This document shows positions 18,901 to 26,943 of a DNA stretch of 64,000 bases, one piece after another. The position numbers and the translations under genes are program-made. The notes beneath the pieces are model-generated. The model did not search any database. It saw only the letters and a list, made by a program, of their open reading frames with translations, and had not been told where the DNA came from. Source of the stretch: Anaeropeptidivorans aminofermentans (GTDB lineage: Bacteria > Bacillota > Clostridia > Lachnospirales > UBA5962). Every line of letters begins with the position of its first letter. Position 1 is the first letter of the stretch. The stretch lies in assembly GCF_940670685.1 (NCBI RefSeq), contig NZ_OW711693.1, positions 3,693,331-3,757,330 on the forward strand, read 5' to 3'.

Positions 18901-21900
18901 TTTATATTCACACTCTTTATTGGCCCTCAGCCATATAATTTTACCGTTGCTGCTGCCCATGGTTGCATTTACCGCGCCGACAATCGGGGGCGGTATTGTT
19001 CCCTTGGATATAACCATCTTAAAGAATATTTTGGGGGTTTGTGCATACATTTCTGTTTCTTCCGTTACGAGGCCAACGATGAAGGTTCCCGAGCTGCCGA
19101 TATTAAGCTTATAATCAGTAAACGATCCCTGACCGGTAGTTCCGCTTTCAAGGGTATAAACCCGCCTTCCATTGCTCGGACCAAACGTAAAAAAGCCGCT
19201 CATATTCAAAGCCGGGGCGCCATTGTAGGTGAAATAGTAATCAGCACCCTGAATATAGGAGTTATAGGTCTGTATCTTATTTACCGTAAAGGATAAATCC
19301 GCCGTCACGGAAATACCGTCATCCCCTGTAATAGTCAAAGTACCGGTATGGGTTCCCGCTGCGAGGCCAGCCCTTGGACACACGCTGATGCTTGCCGCTG
19401 CATTTGGCGCAAGCTGTGTCACAAACACCATTGAAGTAATGACAAAGTCTCCGTTATCAAGGGAAGCCGATATGCCGGTAATGGTGCCGGTGCCGGTATT
19501 GGTAATGGTGAATTGCTGCTCTGCCTGGGGGGCATAGTTTACCGTTGCCGCTGGAAAGGTGTAGCTGGTGGGGTTCATTGTGGCAGAGTAAGTCAAGGAA
19601 GTGGCATCACCAACCGTTACCGGCGTGGAATCGGCGCTTGGGCTGTAGACGGGGGTTTCGGGATAGCGCACCGTATAAGTACCTACAGGCAAATCCATGA
19701 TTTCACCGCTTGGGCTGGCAGTCACTTTGGTATAGGCAGACTCACCGGCAAGCTTATACTCATATTCAAAACCGCTTATGAGTCCGGTGATTTTGCCGTC
19801 ATTTGCGGAGGCGGAAGAGGCATTGACTGTGCCAAGGCCGCTTGGGGTAGGCTGCGCTCCCTTTTCCACAGTCAAAGTGGCGATTGCTTTGGCCCCTGCC
19901 GTATGGGTTGATGATTCCGCCGTTTCAAGGCCGATTCTAAAGATACCTGCTTTGGTGACCCTGAGGGCAGTTCCGCCGTAAAGCTGCCCTTCACCGCAAT
20001 TTTCGGAGGGTACGGCTTCAAGGGAATAAGTTCTCGCTCCCGCACCGGCATCCAGTGTAAACAGGCCGGCTACATTGGAAAGGATAATATCCCCGCCTGT
20101 ATAGGTGACAGAAGCGGAGCCGGCAGAAATAGTAACCGGAATCTTCGGCGCAGCTGCGAACTTCATCACCTTAACACTGGAATTGGTGGAAAAGGATATG
20201 TAAGGCGTTCCGTTATCCACAAACAAAGAGATTCCTTTTACATTGCCGCTTCCTAAAACTTCCGAACTGCCTAATGCTACCCAGCCGGAAATATTATCAA
20301 ATTTCCTTACTGTAACGCCGCTGCTTGAAGACGCAGTACCGTCCTTATAAGCCACATAAGGGATGTCACCTTCTACGTATAAAGAGATATACGACGCTTC
20401 TCCTGCCGTGAGATAACCGCCGCCCACAGATACCCAGTTCGATCCGATCAGCTTCTTTACCATAAGGCGATTGCCGGTGCCCGGATCCGCATAGGCCACA
20501 TAGGGGGTACCGCTGTCTGAAATCTTCATGGAAACAAAGGCAGAAGACACATATGACGAGCGGGGCGTAATGGTTGAGATTTGGGTATCACCCACAGTCG
20601 CCCATTGGCTGCCGTCGAATTTTTTCATCGTCACGTAGGAGCCCCAAGCGTAGGAGTCATTGACGCAGTAGGCCACATAAGGCGTATTATTATAAATATC
20701 CAAAGATGCGGAATAGGCTTGTTCCGAAACATTCTTAACGCCCACATACTCCCATTGGGAGCCGTTATGTTTTGTTACCGATACACGGCCGGACATGCTG
20801 TTTTGATTGGCTGCCAGATAGGGTGTACCATTTTCCGCTATAGCTAAAGAGAGATATGACGCCTTTAGATTTGCCGGAATCGGATTGTCATCCGGCGGAA
20901 CAGGGGGGTTCAGGGAAGCCCAAGATGAACTAAATTTCAGCACCTTCGTCTGGCCTGTGTTTGCCGGGTCTCCGTATGCCACATAAGGTCTGCCGTTTCC
21001 GTCTAAGCATAGGGATGTGTAGGTTGCGGTTGTCGACTGGTCAATCAATTGCTGCCAGCTAGAGCCGTTCACCATCCATGCCTTGACTTTGCCGCCGGTG
21101 GCAGCTGATACATAAGGCCCGCCGTTTTTCACAAACAAAGAGGTAGTATAGGCCTCGCTGTTCAAAACATCATTGGCCACCTGCTGCCAGCTGAAATCGC
21201 TGCTGAAGGTTCCCATTACTCCATATCCGACTGCCTCCGGTACAGGAAGGCCGGAAAGTGTACTGTCATTTACTATTACCGTAATGGAAGGAGCCTCCAC
21301 CCCTGCCGCCAATGTATATTCTGCCGGAAGTAAGGGCATAAAAACATAAGTGCCTGCCATTTCGCCGTCAAATACCGGCTGGGCCTCCCAAGTTACCGGA
21401 ATAAAAACAGTAGTTTGAGGAAGCTTCGTTTCCTCCGGGGTATATGGTACATCCATAGGGTTTTCGACAGCTCCCTTCTCTGCAATAGCTTCTGTATCTG
21501 TATCCTCCGGCTGTAGCTCTTCCTTATTGTTATTTACGGGGATAGAAACAGCGGTTTGCGGAAGCTTCATTTCCGTAGAGGCGGGCGATACCTCCGCCGT
21601 GGTTTCGGCAGCGCTCTTTTCCGCAGTAGCTTCTGTATCTGTATCCTCAGGCTGGGGTTCTTCCCCATTATTATTTACCGGAATAGAAACAGTAGCTTGG
21701 AATAGCGCCGTTTCCTCCGGAGTGGGTGATGCCTCCGCCGGGGTTTTGACAGCGCTCTTTTCTGCAGTAGCTTCTGCATCTGTATCCTCAGGCTGGGGTT
21801 CTTCCTCATTGTTATCCTGGGTCTGGCCAGAATCTGCATTCTGGTCCGGACTTTCTGTCTTCAAAGTGGCTTCAAGGGCTTCTGGCAAAGTAATGTCCGA

Positions 21901-22083
21901 AAGAGTAGCCCCCATTTCCACCTCCTGCACTGCAATTTTTTCCGGCAGCACTTCAAACGCTGTAATTTCCTCGCCTATGCCCAGAGGGACTGCCCCAATG
22001 GCTATGGCTGGAGTGCCGCTCAGCACCATGGCGGCGGATAGTGCCATTGCCAGTATGCGTGGAAAAAAGGTGTGCTTTCTCAT
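15907..22083 (-). CDS. Giant SLH-domain surface protein with choline-binding-like repeats
   Basis: A 2058-residue exported protein, function unknown. In order: a signal peptide (1-30); an acidic Pro/Glu/Thr-rich stalk with three near-identical PQPEDTDTEATAEKSA-type repeats (about 90-230); a repeat region of about 45-residue units (TPYVAYxD..VxVKKF..W) at 290-640, looking like a beta-propeller; alternating immunoglobulin-like and MBG-like units (640-1400), including two NNGTGTIT/TLSITGDDGI blocks; a cadherin-like sandwich (1405-1500); and a DDDDDD linker (1506). A domain typical of SLH proteins, three SLH repeats (about 1745-1935) and aromatic GW.YYF repeats (1936-2058) complete it. SLH domains normally bind pyruvylated secondary cell-wall polymer, so this is probably an S-layer-associated adhesin or sensor. 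A regulator pair lies directly upstream. The coding sequence looks more G+C-rich than its flanks. Confidence 0.93.
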   Translation of the reverse strand: MRKHTFFPRILAMALSAAMVLSGTPAIAIGAVPLGIGEEITAFEVLPEKIAVQEVEMGATLSDITLPEALEATLKTESPDQNADSGQTQDNNEEEPQPEDTDAEATAEKSAVKTPAEASPTPEETALFQATVSIPVNNNGEEPQPEDTDTEATAEKSAAETTAEVSPASTEMKLPQTAVSIPVNNNKEELQPEDTDTEAIAEKGAVENPMDVPYTPEETKLPQTTVFIPVTWEAQPVFDGEMAGTYVFMPLLPAEYTLAAGVEAPSITVIVNDSTLSGLPVPEAVGYGVMGTFSSDFSWQQVANDVLNSEAYTTSLFVKNGGPYVSAATGGKVKAWMVNGSSWQQLIDQSTTATYTSLCLDGNGRPYVAYGDPANTGQTKVLKFSSSWASLNPPVPPDDNPIPANLKASYLSLAIAENGTPYLAANQNSMSGRVSVTKHNGSQWEYVGVKNVSEQAYSASLDIYNNTPYVAYCVNDSYAWGSYVTMKKFDGSQWATVGDTQISTITPRSSYVSSAFVSMKISDSGTPYVAYADPGTGNRLMVKKLIGSNWVSVGGGYLTAGEASYISLYVEGDIPYVAYKDGTASSSSGVTVRKFDNISGWVALGSSEVLGSGNVKGISLFVDNGTPYISFSTNSSVKVMKFAAAPKIPVTISAGSASVTYTGGDIILSNVAGLFTLDAGAGARTYSLEAVPSENCGEGQLYGGTALRVTKAGIFRIGLETAESSTHTAGAKAIATLTVEKGAQPTPSGLGTVNASSASANDGKITGLISGFEYEYKLAGESAYTKVTASPSGEIMDLPVGTYTVRYPETPVYSPSADSTPVTVGDATSLTYSATMNPTSYTFPAATVNYAPQAEQQFTITNTGTGTITGISASLDNGDFVITSMVFVTQLAPNAAASISVCPRAGLAAGTHTGTLTITGDDGISVTADLSFTVNKIQTYNSYIQGADYYFTYNGAPALNMSGFFTFGPSNGRRVYTLESGTTGQGSFTDYKLNIGSSGTFIVGLVTEETEMYAQTPKIFFKMVISKGTIPPPIVGAVNATMGSSNGKIIWLRANKECEYKIIDASSYTTVTTDEYGQITGLPAGTYVVRYPNNDLHTASEDSNAVTIGEDAPPYSAAVNLTSHTFTPVTYGYDPQQAQEFIITNNGTGTITNLSAFLNNGEDFIISMALSETQLAPNATAAVSIRPNPGLSVGTYIDTLSITGDNGIALTIPLTFTVNPMPVVNTAGNTNTKYSASGINLSAVTNLFTLDPNGGTPTYTIDPIGTTGEGTILGNMLTVTSLGTFRIQLVTAETENYTAGPQVTATLIVDKGDQDAPTGLTAVNVTPSSPVSGQITGLIPGMSYEYRNILALDTDDNYTQLYAGSNGEIMGLPAGTYAVRYPATALCNASPVATVTIGAYNPLSGEKSVIAAIVPANAIIKESTIVATVSNSITSQTINVTVSNGASWKLYGDNGCTQEIANKTMALNTGANTAYIKVTAANGSIKIYTLIITRQSVSDGGSPRDDDDDDSGRSSSGSAGASGSIASIPVTGGSKNKASVDSKGNASSTVTGQNITDAIANAQLNAAKKGKSAGEITVAINVSTGGKDANTVTVNLPKTTQQQVINKKIAAVELTIDRPDIIMGLNNAAITEINKQANADVQISAAKINSTALGTAAKNAIGSRPAYDFKASYKSGKSSVTNFGKGTVYVSIPYTPAADEKVGYLYAVYVDGKGNVSRVPDSAYDVNTKSIIFATSHFSAYGVSYTDPTVKFTDIASHWAKDSIDYVSGRGLMMGITDTAFSPDTAMTREMLVTALGRLAGIDEKSYKANTFTDVKADSASHPYIEWAYSKGILQGISSKRFGPDQVVTREEAALIFANYAKATGYALPAIREAGYGDASSIGSAYKTAVTALQQAGVIMSKTGNRFNPKASATRAEVSTMLHRYVKLVIDRDTAQGWAKNDTGEYLYYKDGKALTGTQTIGGVKYIFESTGVLKTGWLKEGNNWRFYSGNQMLVGFWDLNTNGSNKTYYFTKDGLRVSGKWLQIDGKWYYFNADGSLAKSTKIDGYEIDSNGIRKTN

Positions 22084-22146
22084 ATGAATTCCTCCTCCTT
22101 GTTGCTGTCTTCCAGAATACCACAGAGCGCCTGATTTCGACCTTTT

Positions 22147-22172
22147 CTACAATATTCCTACAATAATTGTAG
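22147..22172. promoter_or_regulatory. Heptamer direct repeats with 11-bp periodicity plus palindrome
   Basis: CTACAAT occurs at 22147-22153 and 22158-22164, exactly 11 bases apart. The second copy is mirrored at once by ATTGTAG (22166-22172), giving a perfect 15-base palindrome. Tandem heptamers at one helical turn are the classical binding pattern of SARP-type activators, and a SARP-like regulator is encoded immediately upstream. The site lies about 65 bases before the surface-protein ATG. A possible -10 (TATTCT at 22114-22119) follows 27 bases downstream of it. Confidence 0.5.
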
Positions 22173-22379
22173 CAGTCGCCTCTCTACGGATTCTCAACAA
22201 ATCACCTCAAATTTCCGCTCTCAATGGGAGAAAGAAAATTTTTTAAAATTAATCATGAAAATACCTTTAAAATAATCTCTTATCCATTTATTTTTACTTT
22301 GTTTCATGCTGTCTCAGGCTATTTTTAAGTTTAATAAGTATATCCAGCCGGAATAAAAGTAAATTGACGGTACAAATGA

Positions 22380-22431
22380 AAAGAAGCTCGGAGGAAAATC
22401 GCCCAATTTGCCGATTTTCTCCAAGCTTCTT
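22380..22431 (-). terminator. Terminator after the response-regulator gene
   Basis: A long stem (AAGAAGCTTGGAGAAAATCG against CGATTTTCCTCCGAGCTTCTT, with one bulge) is followed on the minus strand by TTCATTTG. It separates the two-component genes from the surface-protein gene. Confidence 0.75.
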
Positions 22432-22439
22432 CTCTTCTT

Positions 22440-23324
22440 TTATTTTAGGGCAGCTTTCCTGCCTGTGGATAACCGCATCAGCAGCGCCTGCTGCTTCATG
22501 GCATAATTCGCCCGCTTTTGAAACGCCCACCGCCAATCCTCATACGCCAGATAATCCTCCCGATACAGCTCTGCCGCCTCCTGCCCGGCGACAGAGCTGC
22601 CGGTCTGCATATACAGCGTAAAATCCTTATCATACTGCCGCAAATCCCACTGCCCCTCCGTAAGCTTTAAAAGATAGCTGTCGTTGGCATAGCTGATTTG
22701 TATAGCGGAAATATTGTAATCCCGAAGGCATTTGCGGATAGCCCACACTGCCGTCTGCAAATTGCGCAGGGCCTGATTGGGCAGGCTTTCCGGCCAAAGG
22801 TCATCACAAATTTTAAACTTATCTATCCAAGTACCTTCACTTGCGAGAAAATAGGCCAGCAGTTCCCTTGGCTTGCCCCGGCTCCATTTAACCGCTTCAT
22901 TGCCCTGATACAAAGCAAATTTACCGAAAAACTGTATCCTAAGGGTCTTGGTCTCCTGTGCTAAGCCCCGCTTTCGCCTGATCCGCTCCATTGCTTTTTT
23001 CAGCCGCTCAGGGCGTACCGGCTTCAGGATGTAGTCGACGGCGCTGACCTCAAAGGCTTCCACCGCGTACTGGTTGTAGGCTGTCACAAACAGCACATCC
23101 ATCTCCGGATTTTTCGTCAGCAGCTGCTCGGCCAGCTCAATGCCGCTGAGGGTACGCATTTCAATATCCAAAAAGGCAAGCTCCGGCCTTGTTGCTTCCA
23201 GCTCTGCAAGCGCCTGCAAAGGGTCGGTGTAGCTGCCAGTAATCTCCAAATCCGGATAGCAGGAAAGCAGCTCCATAAGCTCCCGCAGCAGCGGCGCTTC
23301 ATCATCTACTAAAATAATCCGCAT
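22440..23324 (-). CDS. Response regulator with SARP-type (winged helix + BTAD) output
   Basis: A 294-residue cytoplasmic regulator. Residues 1-120 are a receiver domain (ILVDDE acidic pocket; phosphoacceptor Asp in LAFLDIEM; VTAYNQYAVEAFEVSAVDYILKP with the conserved Lys). Residues about 135-220 are an OmpR-type winged helix (LRIQFFGKFALYQGNEAV, SRGKPRELLAYFLA). The rest is a bacterial transcriptional-activation (BTAD-like) helical tail (YKEDYLAYEDWRWA type). I use the ATG at 23324, preceded by AGGAGG; an upstream ATG at 23339 overlaps that RBS. It overlaps the kinase stop by 23 bases, so they are coupled. It likely activates the adjacent surface-protein gene through the heptamer repeats. Confidence 0.9.
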   Translation of the reverse strand: MRIILVDDEAPLLRELMELLSCYPDLEITGSYTDPLQALAELEATRPELAFLDIEMRTLSGIELAEQLLTKNPEMDVLFVTAYNQYAVEAFEVSAVDYILKPVRPERLKKAMERIRRKRGLAQETKTLRIQFFGKFALYQGNEAVKWSRGKPRELLAYFLASEGTWIDKFKICDDLWPESLPNQALRNLQTAVWAIRKCLRDYNISAIQISYANDSYLLKLTEGQWDLRQYDKDFTLYMQTGSSVAGQEAAELYREDYLAYEDWRWAFQKRANYAMKQQALLMRLSTGRKAALK

Positions 23325-25206
23325 CACACACCTCCTCATAAGGTATCTTGAGAGTTACCACCGTGCCTATACCCTCTACGCTTTCTATTTCAAGCCCCGC
23401 GCCCCGATGCGTTCCCAATCTCTGCTGAATATTTTTCAATCCTACACCGGTGCTGTCTCCCCTGCGTATGCTCTCCAGCAGTGCCTGCGGAATGCCCACG
23501 CCGTTATCCTCTACGCGAATAACGACAAGGTTACCCTTTCGATGGATTCCCAGTCGTACGCTGCCACCCTCCGGCCGCTTAAAAATGCCGTGGTGGACGG
23601 CATTTTCCACCACCGGCTGGAGACACAGAAGGGGAACCATAGCATCAAGATTTTTTTCAATATCATATTCCATCTGCAATAAATTCTCAAAGCGTGCCTG
23701 CTCAATGGAAAGATATGCTCTGACTGTATTAATTTCCTCCGACAAAGGAATTCTGCCGTCCTGAGCTTTAAAATGAAAACTCCCCCGCAGATAATCCGTC
23801 AGGGCATAGAGCAGGTTTTTCGCCTTTTGGGGCTCCTGGGTCGTCTGCGCCGCAATTACGCTGAGAGAATTATAGAGGAAATGCGGCTTAATCTGTGCCC
23901 GCAGAAAAGCGATTTCCGCATCCTGCGCCTGCTGCATGGAAATGCGCAGGCGTGTTACCGTGCCGCGGTATTCAACAGACAGATACCCAATCATTACCAC
24001 GGTGAAAATTAGGATATATACCTGTACAAAACCGGAACTTCCTTTGATTCCCAATGAGAACAAGATTGAATCTGCAGAATACAGATTCACCGGCAATAGT
24101 GCGGCAAATAATAAAAATCCATCCGCGTCCTTGACATACAAACAAATCGACCGGAGCAAAAGCCCAAGCAGAACAATCGTGTTGCAGGCCATCACAGGTC
24201 CATGGATTCTGTAGTACATATAGATAGGAAGCGCAAAAATTGCCGCCAGATAGCCGGCGTATACCAGCGATATAATAATTACCAGGCGCAGCGGCAGCAA
24301 CCCATCCTTAAATTGATAAAAAATCCACAGCAGAACAATAAAGCATGAGGACAGAAAAAAATCCTTGAGCTTAAAGGTCAAGGTAAATGGGATATCCGGC
24401 AAAAGCAGCAATAAAGAGCGTTGATCCGCCAGCCCGTTTCCCAGCGCAAACAAAACGCAGAACAGAGAAAAAAGCAGAAGCATAGGATTTCTCAGTACAC
24501 CGTCCCTAGTGACGAGAAAGAAAATCAGGTGCAGCAGGGCAAGTGTGCATAACACCCCGAAAATCAAAAGGGATGTCAAATGCTTTTGCTGATGCTGTAT
24601 TATCAGAAGTTCCTCCAGCCCAAGCTCCAAAGATGCGGGAATACCGGAATTAATGTATTCATAATTAGCCGCCTGCACAATTATTTCGATGGTTCCCCCT
24701 TTATGCTCAAAAAAGCCCAGCTGCGGCGTGTTGCCGGAGCGATATTCCGGTGCCGTCCGGGCAGGGACACCGTCATCCAGCAGCACCTGGCCGTTAACAT
24801 ATACCCGGCTGGAAAAGCGCACGTTGGTCTTTTTCAGCCCCAGCACTCCTTGAAACGGAACGTTTTCCAACACCAGCCGATAGGTGGCACAGCCGAAAGC
24901 GGGCAGATTTTCCCCCTGCACATTTTTTCCGTTCCAAAGGGAAGGTACCTGCATATATCCGTCTGGAACCGGGGCATTATCCGCAAAATCCTCCGGCGTC
25001 AGTAGCTGATTCCAGTAAAACTCCCACTCGCCGTCCAGCCGGATAACCGGGCTGAGGGCAATATCCCATGGAGCGGCGTTTAATTTTCCTTGATATGCCA
25101 TAGGGTTCCGGTCCGATGTTCGTCCATCTTTCAGAATAATCGGAATAAAAAGGATTAGTAATCCAGTCAAAGTAATAAAAAGGAGCGTCAAAGTACGTTT
25201 TGTCAT
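23302..25206 (-). CDS. 7TMR-DISM sensor histidine kinase (LytS/HisKA-type)
   Basis: A 634-residue membrane kinase. After an N-terminal transmembrane anchor (LLFITLTGLLILFIPIIL), residues about 40-190 form an extracellular jelly-roll sensor domain typical of 7TMR-DISM proteins (LDGEWEFYWNQLL, VPSLWNG, ATYRLVLENV), which in general may bind carbohydrates. Seven hydrophobic segments follow (about 205-405). Then comes a His_kinase domain with the phosphorylated His in AQIKPHFLYNSLSVIA, and an HATPase domain (PLLCLQPVVENAVHHGI; RVEDNGVGIPQ; GVGLKNIQQRL). The gene is co-transcribed and overlaps with the SARP-type regulator. The sensor domain and the adjacent cell-wall-bound protein suggest sensing of an extracellular glycan. 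Confidence 0.93.
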   Translation of the reverse strand: MTKRTLTLLFITLTGLLILFIPIILKDGRTSDRNPMAYQGKLNAAPWDIALSPVIRLDGEWEFYWNQLLTPEDFADNAPVPDGYMQVPSLWNGKNVQGENLPAFGCATYRLVLENVPFQGVLGLKKTNVRFSSRVYVNGQVLLDDGVPARTAPEYRSGNTPQLGFFEHKGGTIEIIVQAANYEYINSGIPASLELGLEELLIIQHQQKHLTSLLIFGVLCTLALLHLIFFLVTRDGVLRNPMLLLFSLFCVLFALGNGLADQRSLLLLLPDIPFTLTFKLKDFFLSSCFIVLLWIFYQFKDGLLPLRLVIIISLVYAGYLAAIFALPIYMYYRIHGPVMACNTIVLLGLLLRSICLYVKDADGFLLFAALLPVNLYSADSILFSLGIKGSSGFVQVYILIFTVVMIGYLSVEYRGTVTRLRISMQQAQDAEIAFLRAQIKPHFLYNSLSVIAAQTTQEPQKAKNLLYALTDYLRGSFHFKAQDGRIPLSEEINTVRAYLSIEQARFENLLQMEYDIEKNLDAMVPLLCLQPVVENAVHHGIFKRPEGGSVRLGIHRKGNLVVIRVEDNGVGIPQALLESIRRGDSTGVGLKNIQQRLGTHRGAGLEIESVEGIGTVVTLKIPYEEVCDADYFSR

Positions 25207-25248
25207 CTATATTCCTCAATTACAGGTTTATAAGTTTCTTATTTAATT

Positions 25249-25278
25249 TTAATAGCATTATAACCTATTTTTTGTCAA
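25249..25278 (-). promoter_or_regulatory. Candidate promoter of the two-component operon
   Basis: On the minus strand TTGACA is followed after 18 bases by TATTAA, about 40 bases before the kinase ATG at 25206. A TATAAT also occurs, but only 10 bases after the -35, which is too close. Confidence 0.5.
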
Positions 25279-25595
25279 AGGTTGGGGATTACCGGATAAA
25301 AAGGCCTCTGTTATAAATCGATGGTGCGTATAAAAATCTTGATTCTGTACCAAAACATATCAAAAGCCTGTAACATAGCTAATCATGAGGTATGGAAGGA
25401 GCCATCCCTCTCCAGAGGACATTACCCTTCCTTCACCCCCGCATCCGCAAGGGGTTCTTTTCTTGAACAAAAAGAAAAACCGCCCTTCTTCTGTAATAGG
25501 GCATCGTTATATATAAGGTACTATTTATTTTTTATTTTTCTTCTATAACCCTTGTATGGGCCGTGATGGGCAAGCATTAGATACCATTGAGAATA
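25279..25595. other. Intergenic, no gene seen
   Basis: About 320 bases between the two-component promoter and the transposase remnant. I see no reading frame with a start site or recognisable product. The short plus-strand frame at 25321 has no RBS and no recognisable motif. Confidence 0.5.
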
Positions 25596-26340
25596 TCATT
25601 TTAGAATATTAACCCAAGTACCAATAGGTGAAATTTCAACGAAAGCAACAAAAGAAGTCGTACACTTGGCATATCCTGCGGCACTGCCCCGCCGGCGTTT
25701 CAGGTATAGAAAAGCCATCTCGACAAAATGACGAAGATTATATAGATATTCATCATAATCACGATGTTCTTTTCGATTCTCTTTAGACGGAATTACTATC
25801 TGCATTCCAGCGCTTGCGGCTGATTTTATTAATTTGCCGGTCCATAATCACAGTCGCTTAAAAGCCATTAAGATGCAAGCCTTTGGATTAATACAACAGC
25901 TTAATTACAATCCACTGTAGTATCTGCCATGGCCAACATACCATTCGTATTTACGGCAAAATGTATTTTGAAATTGAGCCCCCTTTTGCCATTTCTATAT
26001 TCCGATTACCGCCTGCAGCGCCTATTGCGCGGGGACAGACTTTAATATAACTGGTATTTATCATAAGCCGTTCAAAATCAGAATCCTCAATGAGGGCTTC
26101 CAGTATGTGTTTCCCAATACCTTTTGTGGCGCCAACAGCAAATTAGCAATGTGCCATATACCTATTCCAATTTCATAGCCCAATGCCATATCATGCCATG
26201 GCGCTCCAATATGTAATATTTAAAATACAGCATTTATAAATACCCATTATTTTGAGCATTTCCACCTCAATTTTCTTTGTTGCCCATCGTGTTCAGCTCT
26301 ATTAGTGCCCACTCTTCGTTTGATATACCAGGCCTATAAT
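25596..26340 (-). pseudogene. Decayed IS5-family transposase
   Basis: Reading the minus strand in several frames recovers an IS5-type transposase in order. It gives an N-terminal RPGISNEEWALIEL near 26310, GAPWHDMALGYE near 26190, EALIEDSDFERLMINTSYIK near 26080, AAGGNRNIEMAKGGS near 26000, and the C-terminal GMQIVIPSKENRKEHRDYDEYLYNLRHFVEMAFLYLKR-type region at 25600-25810. Several frameshifts and stops separate these pieces, so it cannot be active. No clear terminal inverted repeats remain. It marks past insertion next to the G+C-richer surface-protein region. Confidence 0.85.
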
Positions 26341-26943
26341 ATGATGCCGCATAGAGAATCCCTCTGTTTTTATTTTCTGTATTATAGCACAGATTTATGG
26401 CCGGCGCTATCTGGCAAATAAGCTAAGACATTTATTTTTTTTATCAATTATTTTATATCTCCATTCTTCCATTTATCCTTATATTTAACAGAACTGTCTT
26501 CATTGTATCAAGCTCCGCTCCCGTCATGGTATCGTCTTTAAAAAATCCATTATACTTCAAGGTTCCATTAGCATAATAAAGCTTCTTTTTCCATAATAAT
26601 CATCTTTTTTATATTTTCCATATAACTTATAAAGTAAGGTTTATTTAATTCTAAGCTACCTCCGGCTTTATGAATTAGCGTACTCGTAATTGATATTCAT
26701 TTTATATTGAAATTTCTACATTCATGCTAAATTCTCGAAAGCTGTCCACTTTCTTATATAGAAATGCATTGTATAATCCGTCTTTTAGTCCCTTCTTCCT
26801 CTTTCAAAGCTCATATATTCCGACTGTGTTTTTCCTCTGTTATATCTTTTGCAAATTTCCTCGAGATATATTTAATGCTTGCTATTTTCCTGCTCAGCTA
26901 AATTGCTTAATCTGAAAATTAACGCATATGTTTTATAATCCTC
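26341..26943. other. Intergenic, AT-rich, no gene seen
   Basis: About 600 bases, very AT-rich, without a credible reading frame. Parts may be more of the decayed insertion sequence or of a lost gene, but I could not recognise any. Confidence 0.5.

Noticed and set aside
16108..20847. Plus-strand frames of up to 200 codons antisense to the surface-protein gene
   Set aside because: Shadow frames of the 2058-residue gene; no RBS, and products are low-quality Cys/Gly-rich sequences.
25255..25278. TTGACA with TATAAT 10 bases later as a promoter
   Set aside because: The spacing is far too short; the 18-base-spaced TATTAA was preferred.
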